Source: CAYTRP01 sp964625145 (lineage in GTDB: Bacteria > Sumerlaeota > Sumerlaeia > SLMS01 > JAHLLQ01). From it: a stretch of 34,770 nucleotides of DNA. This document shows positions 24,803 through 33,189 of this stretch, in pieces. Made by a program: the position numbers and the translations under genes. Location: positions 1-34,770 of the forward strand of contig CAZVAQ010000023.1 in NCBI GenBank assembly GCA_964625145.1, written 5' to 3'. The notes beneath the pieces were generated by a model. The model saw only the letters and a list, made by a program, of their open reading frames with translations. It did not search any database and was not told where the DNA came from. Positions within the stretch are counted from its first letter, which is position 1. Each line of letters opens with the position of its first letter.

Positions 24803-24843
24803 TTCCAGGTTCGGGGTTCCAGGTTCCGGGTTCCGGGTTGACC
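24803..24843 (+). repeat. Word tract after the S41 peptidase
   Basis: GGTTCCAGGTTCCGGG-type words begin at the TAA stop. The word resembles that after tolQ but is AGGTTCC/GGGTTCC-based. Confidence 0.7.
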
Positions 24844-24875
24844 GGATGGAGCGACCCGAAAGGAGTCAGGGCGTC

Positions 24876-24893
24876 CCTGCCCGGGCGGGCAGG
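24876..24893. terminator. GC-rich palindrome between convergent genes
   Basis: CCTGCCCG and CGGGCAGG form a perfect palindrome around a GG centre, between the S41 gene and the convergent O-antigen-ligase-like gene. It may be a bidirectional terminator stem, but it lacks a T run; an AT-rich stretch follows at 24908-24960. Confidence 0.35.
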
Positions 24894-24952
24894 CGCGCAT
24901 CCGGGAGAAGATAATGTAATCTGCAATGCTATAAATGTGTTAATATTGTTTC

Positions 24953-27900
24953 CTACCCGTTTATACCTCTCTCCTCCGGCGGCAGGAGCACCTCCAGGCG
25001 CCGCCGGCGTTGGCGCAGGATCTGGCGGATTTCGTCCGATTCGGCGGCTTCGGTGGCGGTGTCCAGGTGCCGGATGGCTTCGGCGATGCGGGCGCGGGCG
25101 GTGGTGGGGCGCAGGCGCTCCCAGGCGGGTGAGGGGCCCAGGGGCTGGCGGTCCAGTTGCCGAAGCAGCGTGATCGCGTTGGAGTCGCTGCGCACGAGCG
25201 TGTCGGACAGCAGCGCCCACAGGCGGGCCTGGTTGGCGGCCTCGGGTTGACTGGTGACCTGGCGCATGATGGAGCGGGCGGTGGCGTGATCCTGGAAGAC
25301 GCTGGCCAGCAGGTGGGCCAGGTCGGCGGAGCGGGCGATGTCGCCGGCGACCTCGGTGCGCAGGTTGTTCAGTGCGGTGCGGCGATCCTCGGCGGTGGGC
25401 ATCATGCGCGCCCTCAACACGGCCATGAAGACCTCGATGCGCTGCGTCAATCGGGGGTCGGTGGTCTGGGCCTGGACGAGGCGGGCGTCGGCCATGGCGC
25501 GGCCGTAGGCGCTCTCGCGGGCGGCGATCATGGCGTCGAGCATGACGGCTTCGGTGACGCCTTCGGCGCGCAGGCTCGCGGCTTCCTGGTTCGCGGTGGT
25601 CAGGTCGCCGGAGTAGAAGGCGGCCCGGGCGCGGATCAACCGCAGGGCCGGATCGGTGGGGTTGAGGGAGTGGATGCGGCGGGCTTCGCGATAGGCCTCC
25701 GCATCGTCGCAGTACTGGTGCAGGCGGTCGACATAATCCAGCACGTGGGTCCTGAATTCGGCGGGATGATAGCGATAGAGAAAATCATAAAGGTCGCGTA
25801 CATTTTGTTCCGTTGGGAAATCCGAGGCGCGGACCCAAGCCAGCAATCTCACCACGGGCCGGGAATCGCCGGGGTTGAGGCGTACGGCCTGGCCCAGGGA
25901 GCGCAGGGCCTCGCGCGAGGCCTCGTCGGCTTCGGCCGGATCGGTGCGGGCGATGACGTCGTGGAGCATGGCGCGCACGTGGAACTGGTCCTTGCCGCGC
26001 AGGGTGAGGGAGGCCTCATCCAGGAGCATCAGCCCTTGGCGCGCGTCGTTGAGGGCCAGACGGCGCAGGACATCCGGCGGGTTTGTGGCGAGCTCCTCGC
26101 CGGCTTCCGGCGCGTCGGCTTGGCGGAGTTTCTCGCGGGCAAAGGCGAGCTGCAGCCGGGCGCTCTCAAAGTGGATGTCGCCCGCCTGGGGCTGCAGGCG
26201 CCGGGCCAGGTCGAGCGCGCCATTGGCGGCGAACAGATAATCCATCCGGTTGGAATCCTGCGCGCTGGCGGCCTGCGCGATGTACATGGAGCCTTGGGCG
26301 AGCAGCAGCCGGCCGGAGAACCATTGGCCGCCCAAGCCGCCCAGCCACGCGACGGCCGCGGCGACGATCACGGTGGCAAAGCTCCAGGCCACGAACCCCA
26401 GACCCGTCGGCCGACGGCTGCCGGTGTTCACCGGTGGCGGGGGGAGATCTTCCGGTGGCAGATCAGCCAGACCGACGACGCGTTCCTCCAGCCGGGGGAC
26501 CTCGAGGCGCCACAAACGCTCGCCATTTCCCCACACCGCCATCATGACGAGCAGGGTGCCGGCGACCAGCGGGATCCGAAAGGCGGACTCGATCAGCGCG
26601 AATGCCAGCAGGGCGAGGATGGAAACGAAGATCCCCAATTGCAGGGTGACATGATCCTGGCGCACGCAGCCGCGCAGCGAAGCCCATCCGGATGTCAGCA
26701 GCAGGTAGGCACCGCCAATGACCAGAACCGCTCCCAGCAAGCCCGCCTCGAACAGCAATTGCACCAGATCGCTGCGGGCATGGGTGAGGCCGAACGGTGC
26801 GGGAGCCAGGATGGAGTCCGGGTGCATCTGAAAGAATCGCGCGCGGGCCTCTGGGAACACATAGGCGAAGGAACCCCACCCGGAGCCTTCGATGGGATTT
26901 TGCAGGATCATGGGGATGGAGACGAAGAGCACACGAAGGCGATCTTGCACCCCCAGCCGCACGGGCTGGATGTCGGCTGATGCGTCGCCCTGGATGAACT
27001 CGCCGAGCTGGAAAGCGCGTGGCGGGTCGCCGGTGAGGACCATGGAGGCCATGAGGGCTCCGGCGACGAGCGGGATGCCGACGACGGTGGACATGCTGAA
27101 CTCGGTGCCCGCGCGGCGGCGCAGGAGCCACACCAGCAGGACGAACGCTCCCAGTGCCAGCAGCAGGCACGGCAGATCGGCCCACTCCAGCAAGGCCAGC
27201 AGGATGACGGCGCTGGCCAAGGCGAGGAGGACCCGATGCCAGGATGACATGCCTCCCGGGCCGATGCACAGGACCGTCCAGGATAGGAGCAGCGGCGGGA
27301 TCAGCAGCACGGGGAGCCAAGTGGATGGGGCCCCGAGAGGCGCGGTCCCGAGGGAGCCGGCGAGCAGCTCCGGGCCGGAGGGCCTTTGGACGATGATGGC
27401 GATGACGGCTGCGATGACGCCGACAAGGATGGTCAGTCCCATGAAGGAGTAGACGAATCGCCGGGAGCGCACGGCGTCCTCGGCGGCCAGATACCATGCG
27501 AAAGCCAACGATAGGAGCAGGGCCCCCTCCAGCGCGGCGGGCATTCGCGCAGTTGCCAGCCGGTCGATCTCCGAACCGAATCCCGAGATCGGCGGCAAGT
27601 AGGCCACCCATCCCCCGAAGAAGTACGACAGGAAGGCATGACCCAACAGGCCGATGATGGAGAACAGGAACAATCGGCGGCGCCATCGGTTGCGTTTCTG
27701 TCGCGGGGCGCGGGACGGGTCCTCGAACACGGGGCGATGGCACAGGGCCTCGTACAACTTGGCCAGGACATGGGCGCCCACTCCGAACAGGGCCAGGATC
27801 GCAAAGACCGCCACACGCAGTTCCCAATCGGGGAGCGAAGGATGGAAGAGGTGGAGAAGGTCGGACGCGTAGGCGGCGATGTTCGTGTCGGTGATGGAGG

Positions 27901-28126
27901 GCATGGTGCCGCCGTTCATGTCGGCGATGGCGGTGGCCATGCGTACCTGGAATCGCGCGGGCAGTTCCGGGGGAACGGTGATGACGGCGCCGATCAGGGC
28001 GGCCAGGATGGACAGCTCGACGAACTTGCGCAGGAGCGCAGGGATGGCCAGGCCCGGGGGCGCGGGCCGCGGTTGTTTGCGCTTGGGGGCGCGGGTTGGG
28101 TGTTCTTCGCCGGGTCGGTCACTCAT
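24953..28126 (-). CDS. O-antigen ligase/polymerase-like membrane protein with TPR tail
   Basis: A 1057-residue protein from ATG 28126; an in-frame GTG at 28141 is possible and neither has a clear Shine-Dalgarno. A basic cytoplasmic N terminus is followed by about 12 membrane helices up to near residue 540. These include the Wzy_C/WaaL signature GSGWGSF...THARSDLVQLLFEAGLLG (about 420-470), the large-loop region that transfers or polymerises lipid-linked O-antigen. From about 590 the protein is soluble and helical, with repeated TPR-like units. Such WaaL-TPR fusions are frequent in environmental phyla; acceptor and glycan are unknown. Together with fcl, the epimerase and the GT-C enzyme it supports active surface glycan assembly. 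Codons near 25785-25812 are locally AT-rich. Confidence 0.83.
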   Translation of the reverse strand: MSDRPGEEHPTRAPKRKQPRPAPPGLAIPALLRKFVELSILAALIGAVITVPPELPARFQVRMATAIADMNGGTMPSITDTNIAAYASDLLHLFHPSLPDWELRVAVFAILALFGVGAHVLAKLYEALCHRPVFEDPSRAPRQKRNRWRRRLFLFSIIGLLGHAFLSYFFGGWVAYLPPISGFGSEIDRLATARMPAALEGALLLSLAFAWYLAAEDAVRSRRFVYSFMGLTILVGVIAAVIAIIVQRPSGPELLAGSLGTAPLGAPSTWLPVLLIPPLLLSWTVLCIGPGGMSSWHRVLLALASAVILLALLEWADLPCLLLALGAFVLLVWLLRRRAGTEFSMSTVVGIPLVAGALMASMVLTGDPPRAFQLGEFIQGDASADIQPVRLGVQDRLRVLFVSIPMILQNPIEGSGWGSFAYVFPEARARFFQMHPDSILAPAPFGLTHARSDLVQLLFEAGLLGAVLVIGGAYLLLTSGWASLRGCVRQDHVTLQLGIFVSILALLAFALIESAFRIPLVAGTLLVMMAVWGNGERLWRLEVPRLEERVVGLADLPPEDLPPPPVNTGSRRPTGLGFVAWSFATVIVAAAVAWLGGLGGQWFSGRLLLAQGSMYIAQAASAQDSNRMDYLFAANGALDLARRLQPQAGDIHFESARLQLAFAREKLRQADAPEAGEELATNPPDVLRRLALNDARQGLMLLDEASLTLRGKDQFHVRAMLHDVIARTDPAEADEASREALRSLGQAVRLNPGDSRPVVRLLAWVRASDFPTEQNVRDLYDFLYRYHPAEFRTHVLDYVDRLHQYCDDAEAYREARRIHSLNPTDPALRLIRARAAFYSGDLTTANQEAASLRAEGVTEAVMLDAMIAARESAYGRAMADARLVQAQTTDPRLTQRIEVFMAVLRARMMPTAEDRRTALNNLRTEVAGDIARSADLAHLLASVFQDHATARSIMRQVTSQPEAANQARLWALLSDTLVRSDSNAITLLRQLDRQPLGPSPAWERLRPTTARARIAEAIRHLDTATEAAESDEIRQILRQRRRRLEVLLPPEERGING

Positions 28127-28306
28127 CACAGCGCATGGCACCGCCCCAGGGCGGGAGCGTCAAGGGGGGCCGTGAATTAGTCAGGGCAGGGACAGCAGGG
28201 ACGAGATACCAGAGACGCCAAGGATGACGGGGGGCAATCGGCCCCGGCCAGGCAAGTCTGCATTGGGGGGCGGGCAGCAGGGTTGATCAGATCAGTGTTG
28301 ATCAGG
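28127..28306. repeat. Spacer with word tract between WaaL-like and deacetylase genes
   Basis: No gene is seen. GACAGCAGGGACGAGA-like words lie near 28190-28225. TGATCAGATCAGTGTTGATC words (28282-28311) run into the deacetylase stop codon, so the tract directly follows that gene on the minus strand. Confidence 0.5.
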
Positions 28307-29236
28307 TCAGGGCGTGGGCGGGCGCATCTGGTCGCCGAATTTTTGCAGGAGCGTGTCGTAGCCGACGAGTTCGATGCCCTTGCGATCGAGGAGTTCGCGC
28401 AGGCGCGGGTCGCACAGCGCGTCGAGCTCGGCTTGGCGATGGTCGGGCATGTCCTTGGGGCCGGTCTCGTTCAAGTCGCGCAGGACTTCGAGCTCGGGCG
28501 TCTTCACGGCGGGATGGACGACGAGGATGTAGATGCCGGGCTCTTCGAGTTTTTCGATTTCCGCGAGGAGGAACTCGGTCTTTGTGATGGCGGGCTGGAA
28601 ATAGATGACGGGCTTGGCGATCTCGCCGAAATAGCGTGAGATGGCGAGGTTGTAATCGGCGGCGATCTTCTCCAGGCGCTGGCGCATCTCGGGTGTCTGC
28701 ACTGCCGCGCCCATGTGGTGGTCGATGTAGGAGAGCTTCAGGCCCTTGGCCAGCGCCAGGTCGATCTGCGCGCGGATCTCGCGGTCGATCTCGTCGATGT
28801 TGGGATTGTTGGCCATCAAGTCGGCGCGTGTGCCAAAGAAATCGCCCCATTCGTTGACGAGGGAGGGGACTTCGTTGGCGGGCAGGACGGGGCCCCAGCG
28901 ATAGGGCTTCCATTCGGCGTTCAGGCACGTGTGCACGCCGTAGCTGATGTGCGGGTTCTTGTTGGCGATGGCGACGGCTTCGTCCACCCAGCCGGTGTTG
29001 ACGATGATGGAGCAGGCGGTGACGACGCCGTTCTCGGCGCCGAGGCGCTCGAGAGCCTGGTTGGAGGAGTGGTTGAATCCCGTGTCGTCGATGCGAACGA
29101 CGAGACGGATTTTTTCGGCGGCGTACTCTTCGAGGGTTTGCACGGGTTCGGTTTCCTGGGCGATGGAGATGGAGGAGAAGAAAAAGGGAAGAAGAAGGGC
29201 GAACAGGGGAATGGCTGACCACCGGTTGGGGACCAT
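28307..29236 (-). CDS. YdjC/ChbG-family carbohydrate deacetylase, secreted
   Basis: A 309-residue protein from ATG 29236 (GAGG 9 nt upstream; longer in-frame versions are Pro-rich repeat-like sequence). A signal peptide (1-27, cleavage near SIA-QE) is followed by a YdjC domain: metal-ligand region VVRIDDTGFNHSSNQ (Asp50, Asp51), GVHTCLN (His102) and SYIDHHMG (His173/His174), plus VVHPA near the C-terminal third. Family enzymes remove N-acetyl groups from chitooligosaccharides or related sugars using a metal. ChbG is cytoplasmic in enterics; the signal peptide here points to an exported enzyme with a different substrate. It is divergent from the C25 peptidase gene. Confidence 0.85.
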   Translation of the reverse strand: MVPNRWSAIPLFALLLPFFFSSISIAQETEPVQTLEEYAAEKIRLVVRIDDTGFNHSSNQALERLGAENGVVTACSIIVNTGWVDEAVAIANKNPHISYGVHTCLNAEWKPYRWGPVLPANEVPSLVNEWGDFFGTRADLMANNPNIDEIDREIRAQIDLALAKGLKLSYIDHHMGAAVQTPEMRQRLEKIAADYNLAISRYFGEIAKPVIYFQPAITKTEFLLAEIEKLEEPGIYILVVHPAVKTPELEVLRDLNETGPKDMPDHRQAELDALCDPRLRELLDRKGIELVGYDTLLQKFGDQMRPPTP

Positions 29237-29484
29237 GGGAGGGGGCCTCGCGATTGAGGGATTTGGAACCTTGCGGTGAAGAGAGGAGGGCGGTGGCGGA
29301 TTGTCAAGGGCCGCGACGGGAGAAATCGGGACGGGATTACAAGATCGACGGGATTGGGAGAGTGTCGGGTTCGGATCGACATTGACGGGGGGCGGTGGAG
29401 TTCGGAGTCTGCTGGGGCGCGGCAGGCGCGAATTGGTTGGCGGCTGCACGCGTGCTGAAATCTTCACCAGGAAAACAGGTGGTC
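29237..29484. promoter_or_regulatory. Divergent spacer, deacetylase / C25 peptidase
   Basis: 248 nt without a credible gene. A short repeat of ACGGGATTACAAGATCGACG type lies at 29328-29361. AGGTGG just before 29485 serves the peptidase start. No promoter hexamers were convincing. Confidence 0.4.
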
Positions 29485-32400
29485 ATGAAGACGTCGCACT
29501 CTATCGCGCGCCAGTCTCTGGCGGTTATTGCCATGCTCGCTCTGGCACCGGCTCTGTCGGTGGCCGAGTTTCGATTGTTGGAGATGGATGGCGCGACCAG
29601 CCGCGTTGCCGAAGCGCCCTGGTCCGTTGGCGTGGAGTTTCGCACCGATGCGCAGCGCGCACGCTCGGCGGAATTGCCGCGGTTTCCATACACGATGGCG
29701 GTGACCGATGAGGTGACGGGGGAAGTACGCGTCGTGGAGGGCGAGAGGCCGGAGCCGGATTTGCTCGCGGAGCGGACGGTGATCCTGACGCCTCGGCTGC
29801 TTTCGGCGGAGGAACTCAAGTCCCGCGTGCATGTGACGGAGTGGCTTGATGGAACCCCGGCGACGGATGCGGACGCCGAAGATGCAGTGGTGGTGCGGCC
29901 GTTTGGGTTGGGGACGGCGTTGACGGGTGTGGAGATCATCGCGCGGCCGGGGCGTGTGCGCGATGCCAGCGGACAGGAACGCACGGCGGGGCGGATGGAA
30001 ATCGATTTGGAGGGTCCCGCGGATGTGCGCGGGCGGGTGGAGGTGGATGCGCGGGCGATGCAGGATCCTCTGGTGCAGCGGGTTCTGGCGACGTCGGTGC
30101 TGAACGCGGACGCGGTGCGCGCAGGGCGCTCGACGCAGACGTTGGCGCGGCGCGACGTTGCGCTGCCCGAGCCTCCGGGGGATTACCGGCTGACGTATTC
30201 GGGTGGCGACGAGATGTTCATCGTCTATCCGGACCAGATTGGGATCCAGGATGCGACGGCACTGGGTGCGTTGGTGCTGGACCACCATGGTGTGTCGATC
30301 CCTTGGCGCCAGATGCCCGATGGCGGGATCCTGTTCTACGCGCCTCGGCGAGTGACGGATTCGGACAACAATGATTCGGTGTTTGCGCGGCTGGACGCTG
30401 GCGCGGAGTCGACGCCGATGCGCACGCGCGCGGCGTTCACCACGATCGCCCCTCCGCAGAATCCGGGACAGGCGACGGAGCGGGGGATACAGCGGTCGAA
30501 GTACAAGAGGCTCTCGAGCTTTCACCGCGAGTACCTGACCACGCTTCCGCTGGGACAGCGCTTTGTCTCGCCCCGCGTCAGTCGTCTCTCAACCAACACG
30601 TTGGTGACATCGATTCCGATCTGGGACATTCCCACCAATAGCTATCTTCACTTGAAGGTCGTGACTCACGGCGACTCCGCCATTGAGGGCTATTCGCCCG
30701 ATCATGTGGCGGGGCTTTCGGTCAATGGCACCCAATTGATCCATGTGGACTGGGAGGGTTTCACTCGTGTTGCGAAGATAGTTGATTGGACTTCGGCGAT
30801 TCCTGTCGGCTCTCCATTGGACTCGGTGCAGGTGACCTATCAGGTGCCGACGACGGCCCCGGCGGGGTATCCTCCCTTCCCTGCCGGCGACACTTTCCAG
30901 CACGTGGAGAGTCTGGAAGTGACGTATCTTGGCAAGCCCCGGGTGGATGATGATTATGCAACGACAGTGCGAGTGGTCGCGGGGGACCAAGGCCGGATCA
31001 GTGTGGGGGGATTCCCGGCGGGAACGCTTGCGAGCCAGATTGCAATTCTGGATGTGACAAATCCCCATGATCCGGAGTGGCTTCTCAATCCTGTAGTATT
31101 TCCGGATGAGACCGGCGGCTCGGCAGTTCACTTCCAGTCCCCCATTGCCGGACGGACTTATCGGGTGCAGTATCTTGGCACTACCGGGGCTCCGGAGATC
31201 GTGGAGCCGTCGCACCGACTACCTGACACAATGGAACTGGAGGTTCCGCTGCGGGCGATTTATGTTCGAGATGCTGCCTATGCTCAGGCTCTGGCGCCGC
31301 TGGTTGCGCATCGCGGGGCAGGTGTCGTGGAGATAACCCCACAGGCAGCCTATGACGCCTTCAACGGCGGGCAGCAGTCCGTGGATGCCTTGCGACAAGC
31401 GCTGCAGGTGTTGATCGCCCGTGCGCCGGAATCCAGCACATTCCCATCTGTCGTGTTGTTCGGCTATGGAACCTTGGATCATAGGGAAGTCTCCGGCCAA
31501 GTGCTCCATCCACAGATTCCCGGCTCTGTGGTCGCCTCCCCGCCAGTCGCCTCCGCTGGGGGACCTGGTGGCATGCGGATTGGCGAGAACATGGTCGACT
31601 ACCCTTACTCAACCCTCTTCGGGGACGACGACTATCCGGATGTTCGGCTGGGACGCGTGCCGGTGAGGGGGCCGGCCGATGTTGCACGTTTTGTGAATCG
31701 GCTATTGGCTCACGAGGGTCTGTTCGCCGGAGCAGCCGGAATCAGTCGCCCTTTGGTCCTTACCGCTGGCGTGGGACAGCCACCTGAGCCGTCGGATAGG
31801 TTCATCAATACACATCGCGATTTTGTCGAACCCATCTGGGATGACACCCCATTCGAGAAACGGGTTGTCGAATACCAGGAACCAACAGTTGGGAGCCATA
31901 ACTTCGAAGCATTTCGGGATGCGGTGGAGGCAGGAAATGGCGCTTCACTCATATTCTACCTTGGGCATGGAAACGTGACTCTTTGGGGTAGCGGAAATGC
32001 ACCATTCATCCGGTCAGGTGTCCTGGCTCCGAATATCCCCTACCATGTTACATACATCAATACGCGGAACAAGTGGCCGATCACAATAAACTTCACGTGC
32101 GCCTCGGGGCGGTTCATGAATGTAAACCGCGACGAGATCAGCCAGTATAGCATCGCGGAAACCATGCTGCACTACGTCAACCCGGACTTTGGAGTCCCCG
32201 GGGGGGTGCTTCCGAATGAGGCGCGGGATGACTTGGGTTCCGTGGCCGCCATCATGCCGGTCGGGTTTGAGTATGCTGAGCCCATGATCTTCATGGAGTT
32301 GGAGTTCACGGATCAGGTTGCGGGGAACAATGCGGTGGGGCTGCATCGTCCGCTATTCCTGGGGGATGAGTGGCTGGCCACTCAGGTTGAGTATCTCGAT

Positions 32401-32898
32401 GGCGTGGTGAGTTTGTTCCCCGAGTATGCAAGCTCGCTGAAGGAATTCATCCTCTTTGGCGATCCGGATACGCTGACCACGCTCGTGGGGACGTTGACCG
32501 ATGTGGGAGTGGGGGCGTTGGCGATGCCGGGCAAGGCGCGGCCGGGGGATGAGGTGACGATCCGGGTGGTGGCATCGGCGACGGAAATCGGGGACGAGGC
32601 GCGCGGTGTGGTGGCGGAGGTGGCCTTGCCGGCGGAGTTGGAGTTCGTCGGGGCCTCGGCGCCGTATGGCTCGGTGGAGGAAAACTTCGGTTTGGTGACC
32701 TGGCAGGCGGGGAGCTTGCTGCCGGGGGTGGAGCTGGCGATGGATGTGACGGTACGGGTGGCGGCGGATGCGGAGTTGCCGTTGGAGGCGTTGGTGACGC
32801 TGACGTCGATCACGCAGGACGTGGATCCTTCGGACAATGGGGTATCCGTGATCATCGGCCCGGCACCGGATGTGGTGGATTCGTTGGGGATTTATTGA
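29485..32898 (+). CDS. Large secreted C25 (gingipain-like) cysteine peptidase
   Basis: A 1137-residue protein from ATG 29485. The signal peptide (about 1-27, ALSVA) is followed by a long beta-rich N-terminal pro/adhesion region (about 28-560). A peptidase C25 domain (about 580-960) follows with VVLFGYG, DYPDVRLGRVPV, catalytic His828 in FYLGHGN and Cys872 in NFTCASGRF, the family's His/Cys dyad. The C-terminal beta domain (about 1000-1130) resembles DUF11/CARDB-type surface repeats (PGDEVTIRVVAS, GLVTWQAGSLLPG). There is no recognisable type IX secretion tail. The middle of the gene is much AT-richer than both ends, hinting at different histories. A word tract directly follows the stop. Confidence 0.88.
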   Translation: MKTSHSIARQSLAVIAMLALAPALSVAEFRLLEMDGATSRVAEAPWSVGVEFRTDAQRARSAELPRFPYTMAVTDEVTGEVRVVEGERPEPDLLAERTVILTPRLLSAEELKSRVHVTEWLDGTPATDADAEDAVVVRPFGLGTALTGVEIIARPGRVRDASGQERTAGRMEIDLEGPADVRGRVEVDARAMQDPLVQRVLATSVLNADAVRAGRSTQTLARRDVALPEPPGDYRLTYSGGDEMFIVYPDQIGIQDATALGALVLDHHGVSIPWRQMPDGGILFYAPRRVTDSDNNDSVFARLDAGAESTPMRTRAAFTTIAPPQNPGQATERGIQRSKYKRLSSFHREYLTTLPLGQRFVSPRVSRLSTNTLVTSIPIWDIPTNSYLHLKVVTHGDSAIEGYSPDHVAGLSVNGTQLIHVDWEGFTRVAKIVDWTSAIPVGSPLDSVQVTYQVPTTAPAGYPPFPAGDTFQHVESLEVTYLGKPRVDDDYATTVRVVAGDQGRISVGGFPAGTLASQIAILDVTNPHDPEWLLNPVVFPDETGGSAVHFQSPIAGRTYRVQYLGTTGAPEIVEPSHRLPDTMELEVPLRAIYVRDAAYAQALAPLVAHRGAGVVEITPQAAYDAFNGGQQSVDALRQALQVLIARAPESSTFPSVVLFGYGTLDHREVSGQVLHPQIPGSVVASPPVASAGGPGGMRIGENMVDYPYSTLFGDDDYPDVRLGRVPVRGPADVARFVNRLLAHEGLFAGAAGISRPLVLTAGVGQPPEPSDRFINTHRDFVEPIWDDTPFEKRVVEYQEPTVGSHNFEAFRDAVEAGNGASLIFYLGHGNVTLWGSGNAPFIRSGVLAPNIPYHVTYINTRNKWPITINFTCASGRFMNVNRDEISQYSIAETMLHYVNPDFGVPGGVLPNEARDDLGSVAAIMPVGFEYAEPMIFMELEFTDQVAGNNAVGLHRPLFLGDEWLATQVEYLDGVVSLFPEYASSLKEFILFGDPDTLTTLVGTLTDVGVGALAMPGKARPGDEVTIRVVASATEIGDEARGVVAEVALPAELEFVGASAPYGSVEENFGLVTWQAGSLLPGVELAMDVTVRVAADAELPLEALVTLTSITQDVDPSDNGVSVIIGPAPDVVDSLGIY

Positions 32899-33189
32899 TG
32901 AGATAGGAGTCAGGAATCGAGAGTCGGGAATTGGAATTCAGGAGTCGGGATTCCGGGCTTTGGGGTGACGGGGTTGTAAAAGGGTTTAGCGGCAATGAGT
33001 GCCATCTGTGGCCATAATGCCGGGTTCTCGGCGGGTGTGGAGCATATGCATCGCATTCTTGGGTAGGGGGATGTCGAAAAATAACGGATTCGCGCGACTG
33101 TCTCAGTGGCGTCACCTTTGCGAAAGGTGCCGTCAATCAGTCCGCGGCGGATCATATCGCAGCGGTATTCCCTGAAAGCGAAAGTATCA
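32899..33189. repeat. Word tract and unexplained conserved-looking spacer
   Basis: At 32899-32962 GGAGTCAGGAATCGAGAGTC-like words follow the C25 stop. The remainder (about 32963-33189) is non-repetitive and moderate in GC. It contains a perfect hairpin CACCTTT-GCG-AAAGGTG (33113-33129). A minus-strand reading (part of an open frame 32910-33275) gives a plausible-looking but unrecognised peptide; no gene is called. Confidence 0.5.

Noticed and set aside
25157..26980. 607-codon plus-strand open frame
   Set aside because: Antisense to the WaaL/TPR gene, Gly/Ala/Val low-complexity, no recognisable domain or ribosome binding site.
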